Shown in pieces: positions 6,173 to 13,113 of a stretch of 14,771 nucleotides of DNA; position 1 is the first letter of the stretch, and every line of letters starts with the position of its first letter. A model generated the notes under the pieces. It ran no database searches. It saw nothing but the letters and a program-made list of their open reading frames with translations, and was not told the DNA's origin. A program made the translations under genes and the position numbers. Origin of the DNA: CANJDH01 sp031430015 (lineage in GTDB: Bacteria; Pseudomonadota; Gammaproteobacteria; Burkholderiales; JAEUOS01); the NCBI GenBank assembly GCA_031430015.1, contig JANPAR010000336.1:1-14771 (forward strand), given 5' to 3'.

Positions 6173-8152
6173 TCAGACCTTCATGCCCAAAATCACCATC
6201 TGCATGCCGCCAAGATGCAGGCGCCGCTGCAAGGCGAGTGCGGCCTGGTTGTGCAGGATGCGCGTGACCCAGTTTTCATCTTCGAAAATCAGCTTGCTGG
6301 TGAAGAAGATCGCATTGGGAAATTCGGTGCGAATCTTCTCGGCCTGATGCACGATTTCTTCCACCGGGTCGGTGCCGAATGCGGCATAGCTCTTGGCAGC
6401 GAGACCGTTGACGTGGCAGAAGCGCTCGAAGTAACCGAGCGAGGCTTCGGCGTCGGTCTTGAGCTTTTCCAGAATGTGATCGCCGCCATACGCTTTGACG
6501 TCGACGGTGCGCGCGTTGACGAACACAAAATTCTTGAAATGCTCGGGGAAGATGCGCTGTACCCACAGCAAGGTATGCAGGCCGCCGCCGCGCGAGGAGC
6601 CTACAAAAAACACGGCGGTGGGCGCATCGGGTTGCAGCGGCGGTTCGGCCTCGACCACATCGGGCACCGGCATGTTGCAGAAGATGGCGTCGATCTCGCC
6701 GATCTTGCGCCGGGTGTCGTCGTAGTGGCGCTTGATCCACATACACAGCGCGGTGATCGCCGCGATGATGATGATCGCCAGCCAAGCGCCTTTGGTGAAC
6801 TTTTCAAACAACAGCACCACAAAAATACTGGCGCAGATCACAAAGCCGGTGGTCGAGAGCAGCAGGCGCCGCCGCCAGTGTGTCAACTCTTTGCGGTGCT
6901 TCCACCAATACGCCATCAGGCCGTAAAGCGAAATCGCGAAGGTGAGAAACACGCTGATGCTGTACAGCACCACCAGCACCGTCACGCTGCCGCCTGTCCA
7001 GAGCAGGATGGCGAGGGCGGCGACACCAAGCACCATGATGCCGTTTTGCGTGACCAGGCGCTGCGACAGATAACGGAACTGGTGCGGCACCCAGGAGTCG
7101 AGCGCCATATTCGAGAGCACTGCCGGGCCGCCGAGAAAGCCGGTGTTGGCGGCGACAAACAATAAACCCGCTTCGGTCGCCAGCACCGCGATCAACAGGA
7201 CCTGATTGAGCGTGCCGCTGCTAAAGCCGGCAAATCGCGTCATGTCTTCGATGATGGCGCCGAACAACACGGCATTGAGCGTCTTGCCTTCCTGCGGCTG
7301 TGAGCCCCACAACAGATAGAGCAGGATGATGCCGCCGGCGGCGATGGCGAGCGAGAGCGCCATGTAAAACATGGTGACCTTGCCGGTCTTCTCGCGCGGC
7401 TCGGCGAGCACGTTGACGTTGTTCGACACGGCTTCTAGACCGGTGTAGGTGCCGCCGCCCTGCGAGTAGGAAATCATCAACGCCGCGATCACGCCGAGCA
7501 TGCCGATGTTGGCCGAGAGTCTCTGCGTCTCGACGATGGTCGCGGGGATCAGCGCCGGCAGCACTGAAGCGTGCGCAATCACGCCGTACAGCAGCAGAAT
7601 CACGTGGGTGATGATGAAGCCCATGAAGATCGGCAGCAGAATCTGGATCGCCTCCTTCATGCCGCGCAGATTGAGCATCAGCAGCAGGATCACGAATACT
7701 GCTTCGGTGATGAGTTTGTACTGCTGTACGCCGGTTGGCAGCAAGCTGAACATTGCATCGACGCCAGCCGCTACCGAAATCGCAATCGTCAATACGTAGT
7801 CGAGGATCAGCGCCGCGCCCGAGACAAGGCCGGAGTAGGGGCCGATCAATTGCGTGGCGACGCGGTAGCCGCCGCCGCCGGTGGGGAACAGCTCGATCAC
7901 CTGGTTGTAGGCCAGCGCGATGATGAACACCGTGACCACCGTGGCCACCACGAGATAGAGCCCAAGCCCGGTGTTGGCCCCTAGCGCGAGAAAGGTTTCT
8001 TCCGGTCCGTAACTCGCGGAGGACAAACCGTCAGCGCCAAGGCCGACCCACGCGAGGAAAGCGATCAACGCCGTGCCGTGGCGCGTGTTGGCGTTGAGCG
8101 GATCGAGCGGTTTGCCGATGACAAACTGCCGCAGCTGATCGAATGACATCAT
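6173..8152 (-). CDS. APC-superfamily permease, KimA-like (probable K+ or amino-acid importer)
   Basis: A 659-residue inner-membrane transporter with roughly 12 hydrophobic segments to about residue 480 and a soluble C-terminal domain of about 170 residues. Several segments resemble Bacillus KimA (YdaO), a proton-coupled potassium importer, as I remember it: FVIGKPL at 10-16, GADGLSSASYGPEE at 39-52, FPTGGGGY at 89-96, LDYVLTIAISVAAG at 117-130, YTGLEAVSNN at 236-245, and the tail TRILHNQAALALQRRL. Asp41, Asp118, Thr237 and Glu240 fall where KimA has ion-binding residues. The frame starts with two ATGs; GGAG lies 11 bases ahead of the first. A long hairpin occupies the leader. The gene heads a minus-strand cluster with the pseudoprotease 31 bases behind it. 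Amino-acid transport remains possible; the KimA link is by eye. Confidence 0.85.
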   Translation of the reverse strand: MMSFDQLRQFVIGKPLDPLNANTRHGTALIAFLAWVGLGADGLSSASYGPEETFLALGANTGLGLYLVVATVVTVFIIALAYNQVIELFPTGGGGYRVATQLIGPYSGLVSGAALILDYVLTIAISVAAGVDAMFSLLPTGVQQYKLITEAVFVILLLMLNLRGMKEAIQILLPIFMGFIITHVILLLYGVIAHASVLPALIPATIVETQRLSANIGMLGVIAALMISYSQGGGTYTGLEAVSNNVNVLAEPREKTGKVTMFYMALSLAIAAGGIILLYLLWGSQPQEGKTLNAVLFGAIIEDMTRFAGFSSGTLNQVLLIAVLATEAGLLFVAANTGFLGGPAVLSNMALDSWVPHQFRYLSQRLVTQNGIMVLGVAALAILLWTGGSVTVLVVLYSISVFLTFAISLYGLMAYWWKHRKELTHWRRRLLLSTTGFVICASIFVVLLFEKFTKGAWLAIIIIAAITALCMWIKRHYDDTRRKIGEIDAIFCNMPVPDVVEAEPPLQPDAPTAVFFVGSSRGGGLHTLLWVQRIFPEHFKNFVFVNARTVDVKAYGGDHILEKLKTDAEASLGYFERFCHVNGLAAKSYAAFGTDPVEEIVHQAEKIRTEFPNAIFFTSKLIFEDENWVTRILHNQAALALQRRLHLGGMQMVILGMKV

Positions 8153-8168
8153 TGTTGTTTGATCTCCG

Positions 8169-8213
8169 CCGTTCCCGCAGACTTTGTTTGTGAAAACAGT
8201 CTGTCCGGAACGG
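8169..8213 (-). promoter_or_regulatory. 45-base near-perfect hairpin/palindrome in the permease leader
   Basis: On the minus strand the outer arms are CCGTTCC and GGAACGG (7 bp), the middle arms CAGACT and AGTCTG (6 bp), and the inner arms GTTT and AAAC (4 bp) around a TCAC loop. An asymmetric GGA/CG internal loop and an AA bulge separate them. Seventeen base pairs fit into 45 bases. The hairpin ends 16 bases before the permease ATG, directly upstream of its GGAG. No T-run follows on either strand, so it is not a standard terminator. It could be a translation-controlling RNA structure, a dyad operator, or both. Confidence 0.65.
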
Positions 8214-8360
8214 AATGGGCGGCAACTCTACTCCTTTTCAATCGCGCGTGTTGCGGCGCATCAAAAGTTCACAATTGATGTGGCGCAGTCGTTGAAAGCG
8301 GATCACAACGCTGTCGTGATTGCGGTGATCGCCGCCGTGGTGTGTTGGCTGTCGCGCCGG

Positions 8361-8390
8361 CTGACCAGGCATTCCGGCAATCGTTACACT
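8361..8390 (+). promoter_or_regulatory. Possible promoter of ridA-recG
   Basis: CTGACC (8361-8366) and TACACT (8385-8390) are separated by 18 bases and lie about 30 bases before the ridA ATG. Each matches the sigma-70 consensus at only four or five positions, so this is a weak prediction. Confidence 0.33.
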
Positions 8391-8421
8391 GGCGGCTCCA
8401 TCTGATTGCGAGCGATTCCCC

Positions 8422-8802
8422 ATGACCAAATTGGTTGTATCCACCAGCGGCGCACCGGCTGCCATCGGCCCCTATTCGCAGGCGATCAAGGCCGGCAACA
8501 CGGTCTATCTGTCTGGCCAGATCGGCCTGGACCCTGCCAGCGGGCAACTGGTCGAAGGCATCGATGCGCAAGTTGCGCGCGTGTTCGATAACCTCAAGGC
8601 GGTAGCCGCCGCCGCTGGCGGCTCGCTCGCGCACGCGGTGCGCCTGACGATCTATCTCACGGACCTCGCTCACTTTGCGAAGGTGAACGACGCCATGGCG
8701 TCGCATTGCCCGCAGCCGTATCCGGCGCGCGTGACGATTGGTGTGGCGAGTTTGCCGCGCGGTGCGCTGGTGGAAGTGGACGCCATTTTGGTTCTTGACT
8801 GA
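8422..8802 (+). CDS. ridA: RidA-family reactive imine/enamine deaminase
   Basis: A 126-residue cytoplasmic protein of the YjgF/YER057c/UK114 family, expected to form a trimer. It hydrolyses reactive enamine and imine intermediates released by PLP enzymes such as threonine dehydratase. The family signatures are plain: GAPAAIGPYSQAIKAGN, VYLSGQIGLDP, FDNLKAVAAAAGGSL, and YPARVTIGVASLP with Arg103 equal to the catalytic Arg105 of E. coli RidA. Glu118 in ALVEVDAI matches Glu120, so the deaminase site is intact and this looks like an active RidA rather than an Rid4-7 type. The ATG starts exactly at the conserved N-terminus. It is followed closely by recG, an arrangement I know from related bacteria, so the two are probably cotranscribed. 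Confidence 0.93.
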   Translation: MTKLVVSTSGAPAAIGPYSQAIKAGNTVYLSGQIGLDPASGQLVEGIDAQVARVFDNLKAVAAAAGGSLAHAVRLTIYLTDLAHFAKVNDAMASHCPQPYPARVTIGVASLPRGALVEVDAILVLD

Positions 8803-8854
8803 TGGACCGAATTGCTCGCACATTTGTCGACCAATTTGCTCTCTGACGTGCGCT

Positions 8855-11074
8855 TTGACTGACGCTCGATTGACCGCCAAATCCTCCAAGCCCGGCGCCA
8901 AGCCCGCCGCGAAATCCGCGCGCAAGCCTGCCAATTCCGCAGGCGGCGGCACGCTCTCCGCAAAGCTCGCGCGCCTCGGTCTCAAGAGCCGCTTCGATTT
9001 GGTATTGCATCTGCCGCTGCGCTATGAGGACGAAACGCGCGTTACGCCCATCGGCGAATTGATTGACGGTGTGTTCGCGCAAGTCGAAGGTGAAATCGCT
9101 GACGCCACCATTCAATACCGCCCGCGCCGCACGATGATCGTGCGCGTCGCCGATGCCAGCGGCACGCTGGTGCTGCGTTTTCTCAATTTTTACGGCAGCC
9201 TCGTGCGCCACATGACGGCGGGCAAGCGCTTTCGCATTTGCGGCGAGCCGCGCACCGGATTTTTCGGTACCGAGATGATTCATCCGCGCTACCGCGAAGT
9301 GGAAGAAGGCGCGGCCTTGCCGCAATCGCTCACGCCGGTTTATCCCACCACGGCAGGGCTTGGGCAAGGGGCCTTGCGCCGGGTGATTGTCAACGCGATC
9401 AACAGCGCCAAGACTGAAGGCCAGTTGGTCGACACCGCGCCGGTCGAGGCGTCGACGCGGTTGAAGCTCGTGCCGTTTGCCGAGGCCATACACGCGCTGC
9501 ACTTTCCAGCGCCGGGCGCGGGTGCGGCGGCGCTGGATCGTCAAACCCATCCGGGGTGGCAGCGCATGAAATTTGACGAACTGCTGGCCCAGCAGTTGTC
9601 GTTGCAAAGCGCTTACCGGGCAAGGCGGCAGGAGAATGCGCCGGTGCTGGTGCGGCAACCTGAATCCGCAACGGCCGATGCCATAAGAACTGCTCCAGAA
9701 GCCACCCCCGGAAGGCATATGCCGGTAGAGCCGCTCCAGGAGCGCCTCTTGGCGGTGTTGCCATTTTCGCTCACGGCTGCACAGCAGCGTACGCTCGGTC
9801 AGGTCGAAGCTGATTTGGCAGCGCCGCATCCGATGCGCCGTCTGCTGCAAGGCGATGTGGGCAGCGGCAAGACCATCGTTGCCGCGCTCGCCGCGTGCCG
9901 CGCGATCGACTGCGGCTACCAGGCCGTGTTCATGGCACCGACTGAGATTCTGGCGGAGCAGCACTATCGCAAGTTGCGTGGCTGGCTTGAGCCGCTGGGT
10001 GTGCGCATCGCGTGGCTATCGGGCAGCTTGAAGAAGAGCGACAAGGCGGCGGCGTCGGCATTGATCGCCAGCGGTGAGGCGCAACTCGCCATTGGCACGC
10101 ATGCCCTGTTTCAGGAGGCCGTCACGTTTCACAATCTCGGTCTCGCCATCGTTGATGAGCAACACCGATTTGGCGTGGGGCAGCGTCTCGCGCTCTCGCA
10201 AAAGGGATCACCGCAAGCGTCAAGTGCAAGCGAATCCATTCGCCCAAACCTCATCCCCCATCAACTGATGATGAGCGCGACGCCGATTCCGCGTACGCTG
10301 GCGATGACCTTCTTCGCTGATCTCGATGTCTCGGTGATCGATGAATTGCCGCCGGGCCGCATGCCGGTGTTGACCAAGCTCGCGGCCGAGTCGCGCCGCG
10401 ACGAAGTGGTCGAGCGCATCCGCGACGCTTGCGCCGCAGGACGGCAGGTGTACTGGGTCTGTCCGCTAATCGAGGAGTCCGAGACCCTGCAATTGAAAAC
10501 CGCAGTCGAGACGCACGAGCGCCTGACGGCAATGCTGCCCGATCTTGAAGTCGGCCTCGTGCATGGACGTCTCAAGAGCGCGGAGAAGGCGGAAGCAATG
10601 ACGCGCTTCGTCAGCGGCGCGACCCACGTGCTGGTCGCCACCACGGTAATTGAGGTCGGCGTCGATGTACCCAACGCGTCGCTGATGGTGATCGAGCACG
10701 CCGAGCGTTTCGGCTTGTCGCAATTGCATCAACTGCGTGGCCGCGTTGGGCGCGGCGCGGCCGAGAGCGCGTGCATCCTGCTGTATCAGACGCCATTGTC
10801 GGAAAACGCGCGCGCGCGTCTCAAGGTGATGTTTGAAACCACTGATGGCTTTCTTGTCGCGCGGGAAGACCTGCGTCTGCGCGGCCCCGGTGAGTTTCTC
10901 GGCACCTTGCAAAGCGGCGTGCCGCTGTTGCGCTTTGCCGATCTGGAAGCAGACGCAGAGTTGATCGAGCAGGCGCGCGATGTCGCAGCGCACATGCTCG
11001 ATACCAGCGATGCCCTGGTGGCGGCGCATTTGACGCGCTGGCTTGGCAGCCGCGAGAGCTACTTGATGACGTAG
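8855..11074 (+). CDS. recG: ATP-dependent DNA helicase RecG
   Basis: A superfamily 2 helicase that remodels stalled replication forks and Holliday junctions. Numbering from TTG 8855 (739 residues), the wedge domain starts near LSAKLARLGLKSRFDLVLHL after a Lys/Ala/Pro-rich tail. Helicase motifs follow in order: Walker A GDVGSGKT at 333-340, the DEQH box at 434-437, SATPIPRT from 474, and HQLRGRVGRG from 625. The C-terminus has the RecG-type DLRLRGPGEFLGTLQSG segment. The frame has no ATG near the expected start: it is open back into ridA (TTG 8738), and TTG 8855 or TTG 8870 are the best candidates without a clear Shine-Dalgarno. Short non-conserved stretches (for example SPQASSASESIRP) interrupt the helicase core without breaking motifs. 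The identity is certain, the start is not. Confidence 0.93.
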   Translation: MTDARLTAKSSKPGAKPAAKSARKPANSAGGGTLSAKLARLGLKSRFDLVLHLPLRYEDETRVTPIGELIDGVFAQVEGEIADATIQYRPRRTMIVRVADASGTLVLRFLNFYGSLVRHMTAGKRFRICGEPRTGFFGTEMIHPRYREVEEGAALPQSLTPVYPTTAGLGQGALRRVIVNAINSAKTEGQLVDTAPVEASTRLKLVPFAEAIHALHFPAPGAGAAALDRQTHPGWQRMKFDELLAQQLSLQSAYRARRQENAPVLVRQPESATADAIRTAPEATPGRHMPVEPLQERLLAVLPFSLTAAQQRTLGQVEADLAAPHPMRRLLQGDVGSGKTIVAALAACRAIDCGYQAVFMAPTEILAEQHYRKLRGWLEPLGVRIAWLSGSLKKSDKAAASALIASGEAQLAIGTHALFQEAVTFHNLGLAIVDEQHRFGVGQRLALSQKGSPQASSASESIRPNLIPHQLMMSATPIPRTLAMTFFADLDVSVIDELPPGRMPVLTKLAAESRRDEVVERIRDACAAGRQVYWVCPLIEESETLQLKTAVETHERLTAMLPDLEVGLVHGRLKSAEKAEAMTRFVSGATHVLVATTVIEVGVDVPNASLMVIEHAERFGLSQLHQLRGRVGRGAAESACILLYQTPLSENARARLKVMFETTDGFLVAREDLRLRGPGEFLGTLQSGVPLLRFADLEADAELIEQARDVAAHMLDTSDALVAAHLTRWLGSRESYLMT

Positions 11075-11215
11075 AACCCTGCCCCACTCGGCGCATCGCA
11101 ATCGAGGCAGAAAACAGAGAGTTCAATTAGGCAAGCAGGCATTTTCAAGGTGGTTGTGCGATTTGTGATCCCGGCTGCCGCTCATCGTCCCGAATTCACC
11201 GCAGGGCCGCGCGGC

Positions 11216-11245
11216 TTGTCATGTGTCGGGGGAGTTTGCTCTAAT
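11216..11245 (+). promoter_or_regulatory. Sigma-70-like promoter of ubiA, probably giving a leaderless mRNA
   Basis: TTGTCA (11216-11221) and TCTAAT (11240-11245), each five of six to consensus, are 18 bases apart. The -10 box ends 8 bases before the ubiA ATG, so transcription should start at about 11251-11254, and no Shine-Dalgarno is present. Confidence 0.62.
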
Positions 11246-11253
11246 CCCTCACC

Positions 11254-12177
11254 ATGAATTTCGCCGCGCTCGTTGAACGAATCACGCTGTACGAAAGGTT
11301 GATGCGCCTGCACAAGCCGATTGGCACGCTGCTGCTGCTGTGGCCGACGCTGTGGGCTTTGTGGGTGGCGTCTGACGGGCTTGTGGTTTGGCCGCTGATC
11401 TGGATTTTTTGTCTTGGCACCCTGCTGATGCGCTCGGCCGGCTGCGTGGTCAATGACTACGCCGACCGTGAGTTCGACAAGCATGTGAAACGCACCGCAG
11501 ACCGGCCGATCACCGCCGGCCGGGTGAGCGGCAAGGAGGCGTGGCTGCTGGCGGCCGGTTTGGCGCTGTGCGCTTTCTTGTTGATCGTGAAATTGAACAA
11601 ACTGGTGTGGGTGCTCGCGGTGGTGGCGCTGTTTCTTGCGGTGAGTTACCCCTACACCAAGCGTTTTTTCGCGATACCGCAGGCGTATCTGGGCATCGCT
11701 TTTGGCTTCGGCATTCCGATGGCTTTCGCCGCGGTGCAAGGCCGCGTGTCGGCTGAGGCGTGGTGGATGCTGCTCGCCAACATTTTCTGGGCCATCGCCT
11801 ACGACACTGAATACGCGATGGTGGACCGCGATGACGATATCCGCATCGGCATCCGCACCTCGGCGATCACGTTTGGCTCGTTCGATGTGTCGTTCACCAT
11901 GTTGAGCTACCTGTTCTTCTTCTTCATTCTTGCCGCGCTCGGCATCGACCGGCACGCGGGGCTGTGGTATTTCGCGGGCCTCGCTATTGCGATTGGCATG
12001 GCGGTGTATCACTACCTGCTGATCCGCACGCGCACGCGCGAGGGCTGCTTCAAGGCCTTCAACCACAACAACTGGCTGGGCGCGGCGGTGTTCGCCGGTA
12101 TGTTGCTCGACTATGGATTTCGTCTGAACGCGTGGCCGGGGTGGCACGCGGCGGCGGGCTTCATGGGCAGCAGGTAG
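11254..12177 (+). CDS. ubiA: 4-hydroxybenzoate polyprenyltransferase
   Basis: An inner-membrane prenyltransferase of 307 residues that attaches the polyprenyl chain to 4-hydroxybenzoate, the first membrane step of ubiquinone synthesis. Both Mg-diphosphate-binding aspartate motifs are present: NDYADREFD at 67-75, followed by KRTADRPITAG, and YDTEYAMVDRDDD at 183-195. The remaining sequence is largely hydrophobic helices, and HNNWLGAAVFAG near the end is typical of UbiA. The ATG matches the usual family N-terminus (a short amphipathic helix then MRLHKPIGTLLLLWPTLWAL). A promoter overlaps the space just before it, so the gene probably has its own transcript although recG lies upstream on the same strand. 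It converges on proC with a 90-base gap. Confidence 0.94.
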   Translation: MNFAALVERITLYERLMRLHKPIGTLLLLWPTLWALWVASDGLVVWPLIWIFCLGTLLMRSAGCVVNDYADREFDKHVKRTADRPITAGRVSGKEAWLLAAGLALCAFLLIVKLNKLVWVLAVVALFLAVSYPYTKRFFAIPQAYLGIAFGFGIPMAFAAVQGRVSAEAWWMLLANIFWAIAYDTEYAMVDRDDDIRIGIRTSAITFGSFDVSFTMLSYLFFFFILAALGIDRHAGLWYFAGLAIAIGMAVYHYLLIRTRTREGCFKAFNHNNWLGAAVFAGMLLDYGFRLNAWPGWHAAAGFMGSR

Positions 12178-12267
12178 CGTGGCAGGTGCGCGCGCGGTTA
12201 GCATGGTGAATTTGGCGCGCGTCTGAGACCGGCTCCCAGAGCCATTCTGGTGCGATTGCCTCTCTGG

Positions 12268-13113
12268 CTAATCGCGCCCCAGCAGTTCCCCCAGCTCTTT
12301 GCCACGGGCACTGGCCGCTGCCAGGGCGCCGCCGATGGCTTCCTTTACTTGCCGCTCCATCATCACTTTGAGCGCGGCTTCGGTGGTGCCGCCTTTGGAT
12401 GTGACCTTGGCGCGCAGGGTGGCGAAATCGTCGGGCGATTCTGCGGCGAGTTTGGCGGCGCCGCTGAAGGTGGCGAGCACGAGACGTTTGACGTCGTCGG
12501 CGGGCAGGCCGAGCTTAACGCCTGCCTCTGCCATGGCTTCGAGAAAATAAAACACGTAGGCGGGGCCGCTGCCCGACACCGCCGTGACCGGGTCGATCAG
12601 GGCTTCGTTCGCGACCCACACCACATCACCCACTGCGCGCAGGATGCGTTCGGCGCTGGCGCGTTGCGCGGCGCTGACGGCGGGTGCGGCGTAGAGGCCG
12701 GTGATGCCCATGCCGATCAGTGCGGGAGTGTTGGGCATGCAGCGCACGATGGATTGGTACGGCGTGTACGGCGTGGGCGATGCCGCAGTGGGGCTGCCGA
12801 GCCAGCGTGCGAGATCGACGATGCGCGTGCCAGCAGCAATGGAAACGATCAGTTGGGCGCCGAGAAACGGTGCGACGGCTTGCGCGGCGTCGCGCATGTT
12901 TTGCGGTTTGACCGCCAGGACGATCACGTCCGCATTGCCAAGAGCCTCACCAGGAGCGGCTGCGCAGGCGATGCCGAATTGCGCGGCGAGTTTGGCACGC
13001 GCTGTCTCGAACGGTTCAACGGCGCTGAGGTCTGTGGCGGCGAAACCCTGCTTGAGCATGCCGCCGATGAGGGCGGTGGCCATGTTGCCGCCGCCGATGA
13101 ATGCGATTTTCAT
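12268..13113 (-). CDS. proC: Pyrroline-5-carboxylate reductase
   Basis: Catalyses the last step of proline synthesis, reducing 1-pyrroline-5-carboxylate with NAD(P)H in the cytoplasm. The Rossmann fold begins MKIAFIGGGNMATALIGGM, and VIVLAVKPQ follows at 64-71. CMPNTPALIGMG and the ProC signature AVSGSGPAYVFYFLEAMAEA at 178-197 are intact, as is VTSKGGTTEAAL near 237-248. Length of 281 residues is slightly above usual. The excess lies at about residues 108-121 (Pro/Thr/Tyr-rich), where the DNA contains a 9-base tandem repeat. The ATG overlaps the yggS stop as ATGA, indicating translational coupling; no strong Shine-Dalgarno is seen. The pairing of yggS with proC is common in bacteria. Confidence 0.95.
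   Translation of the reverse strand: MKIAFIGGGNMATALIGGMLKQGFAATDLSAVEPFETARAKLAAQFGIACAAAPGEALGNADVIVLAVKPQNMRDAAQAVAPFLGAQLIVSIAAGTRIVDLARWLGSPTAASPTPYTPYQSIVRCMPNTPALIGMGITGLYAAPAVSAAQRASAERILRAVGDVVWVANEALIDPVTAVSGSGPAYVFYFLEAMAEAGVKLGLPADDVKRLVLATFSGAAKLAAESPDDFATLRAKVTSKGGTTEAALKVMMERQVKEAIGGALAAASARGKELGELLGRD
12758..12775. repeat. 9-base tandem repeat inside proC
   Basis: TACGGCGTG occurs twice in direct tandem. On the coding strand it contributes the repeated Thr-Pro-Tyr in TPYTPY, inside a segment that looks inserted relative to typical ProC. The reading frame is kept. Confidence 0.7.

Noticed and set aside
6215..7165. A 316-codon frame antisense to the permease
   Set aside because: Its His/Asp/Gln-rich content mirrors membrane-helix codons of the real gene.
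8184..8405. A 73-codon plus-strand ORF in the divergent region before ridA
   Set aside because: It runs through the hairpin and putative ridA promoter, and has no ribosome binding site and no recognisable product.
8657..9964. A 435-codon open frame antisense to recG
   Set aside because: It lies opposite conserved RecG sequence, is rich in Arg/His/Gln as expected of a high-GC shadow frame, and shows no domain signature or ribosome binding site.
11182..12204. A 340-codon frame antisense to ubiA
   Set aside because: The composition (very high His, Arg, Gln, Glu) is the complement of hydrophobic UbiA codons; no recognisable motif.
12231..12243. GGCTC-CCA-GAGCC hairpin between ubiA and proC as a bidirectional terminator
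   Set aside because: The stem is only 5 bp and neither side is followed by a T-run; too weak to annotate.
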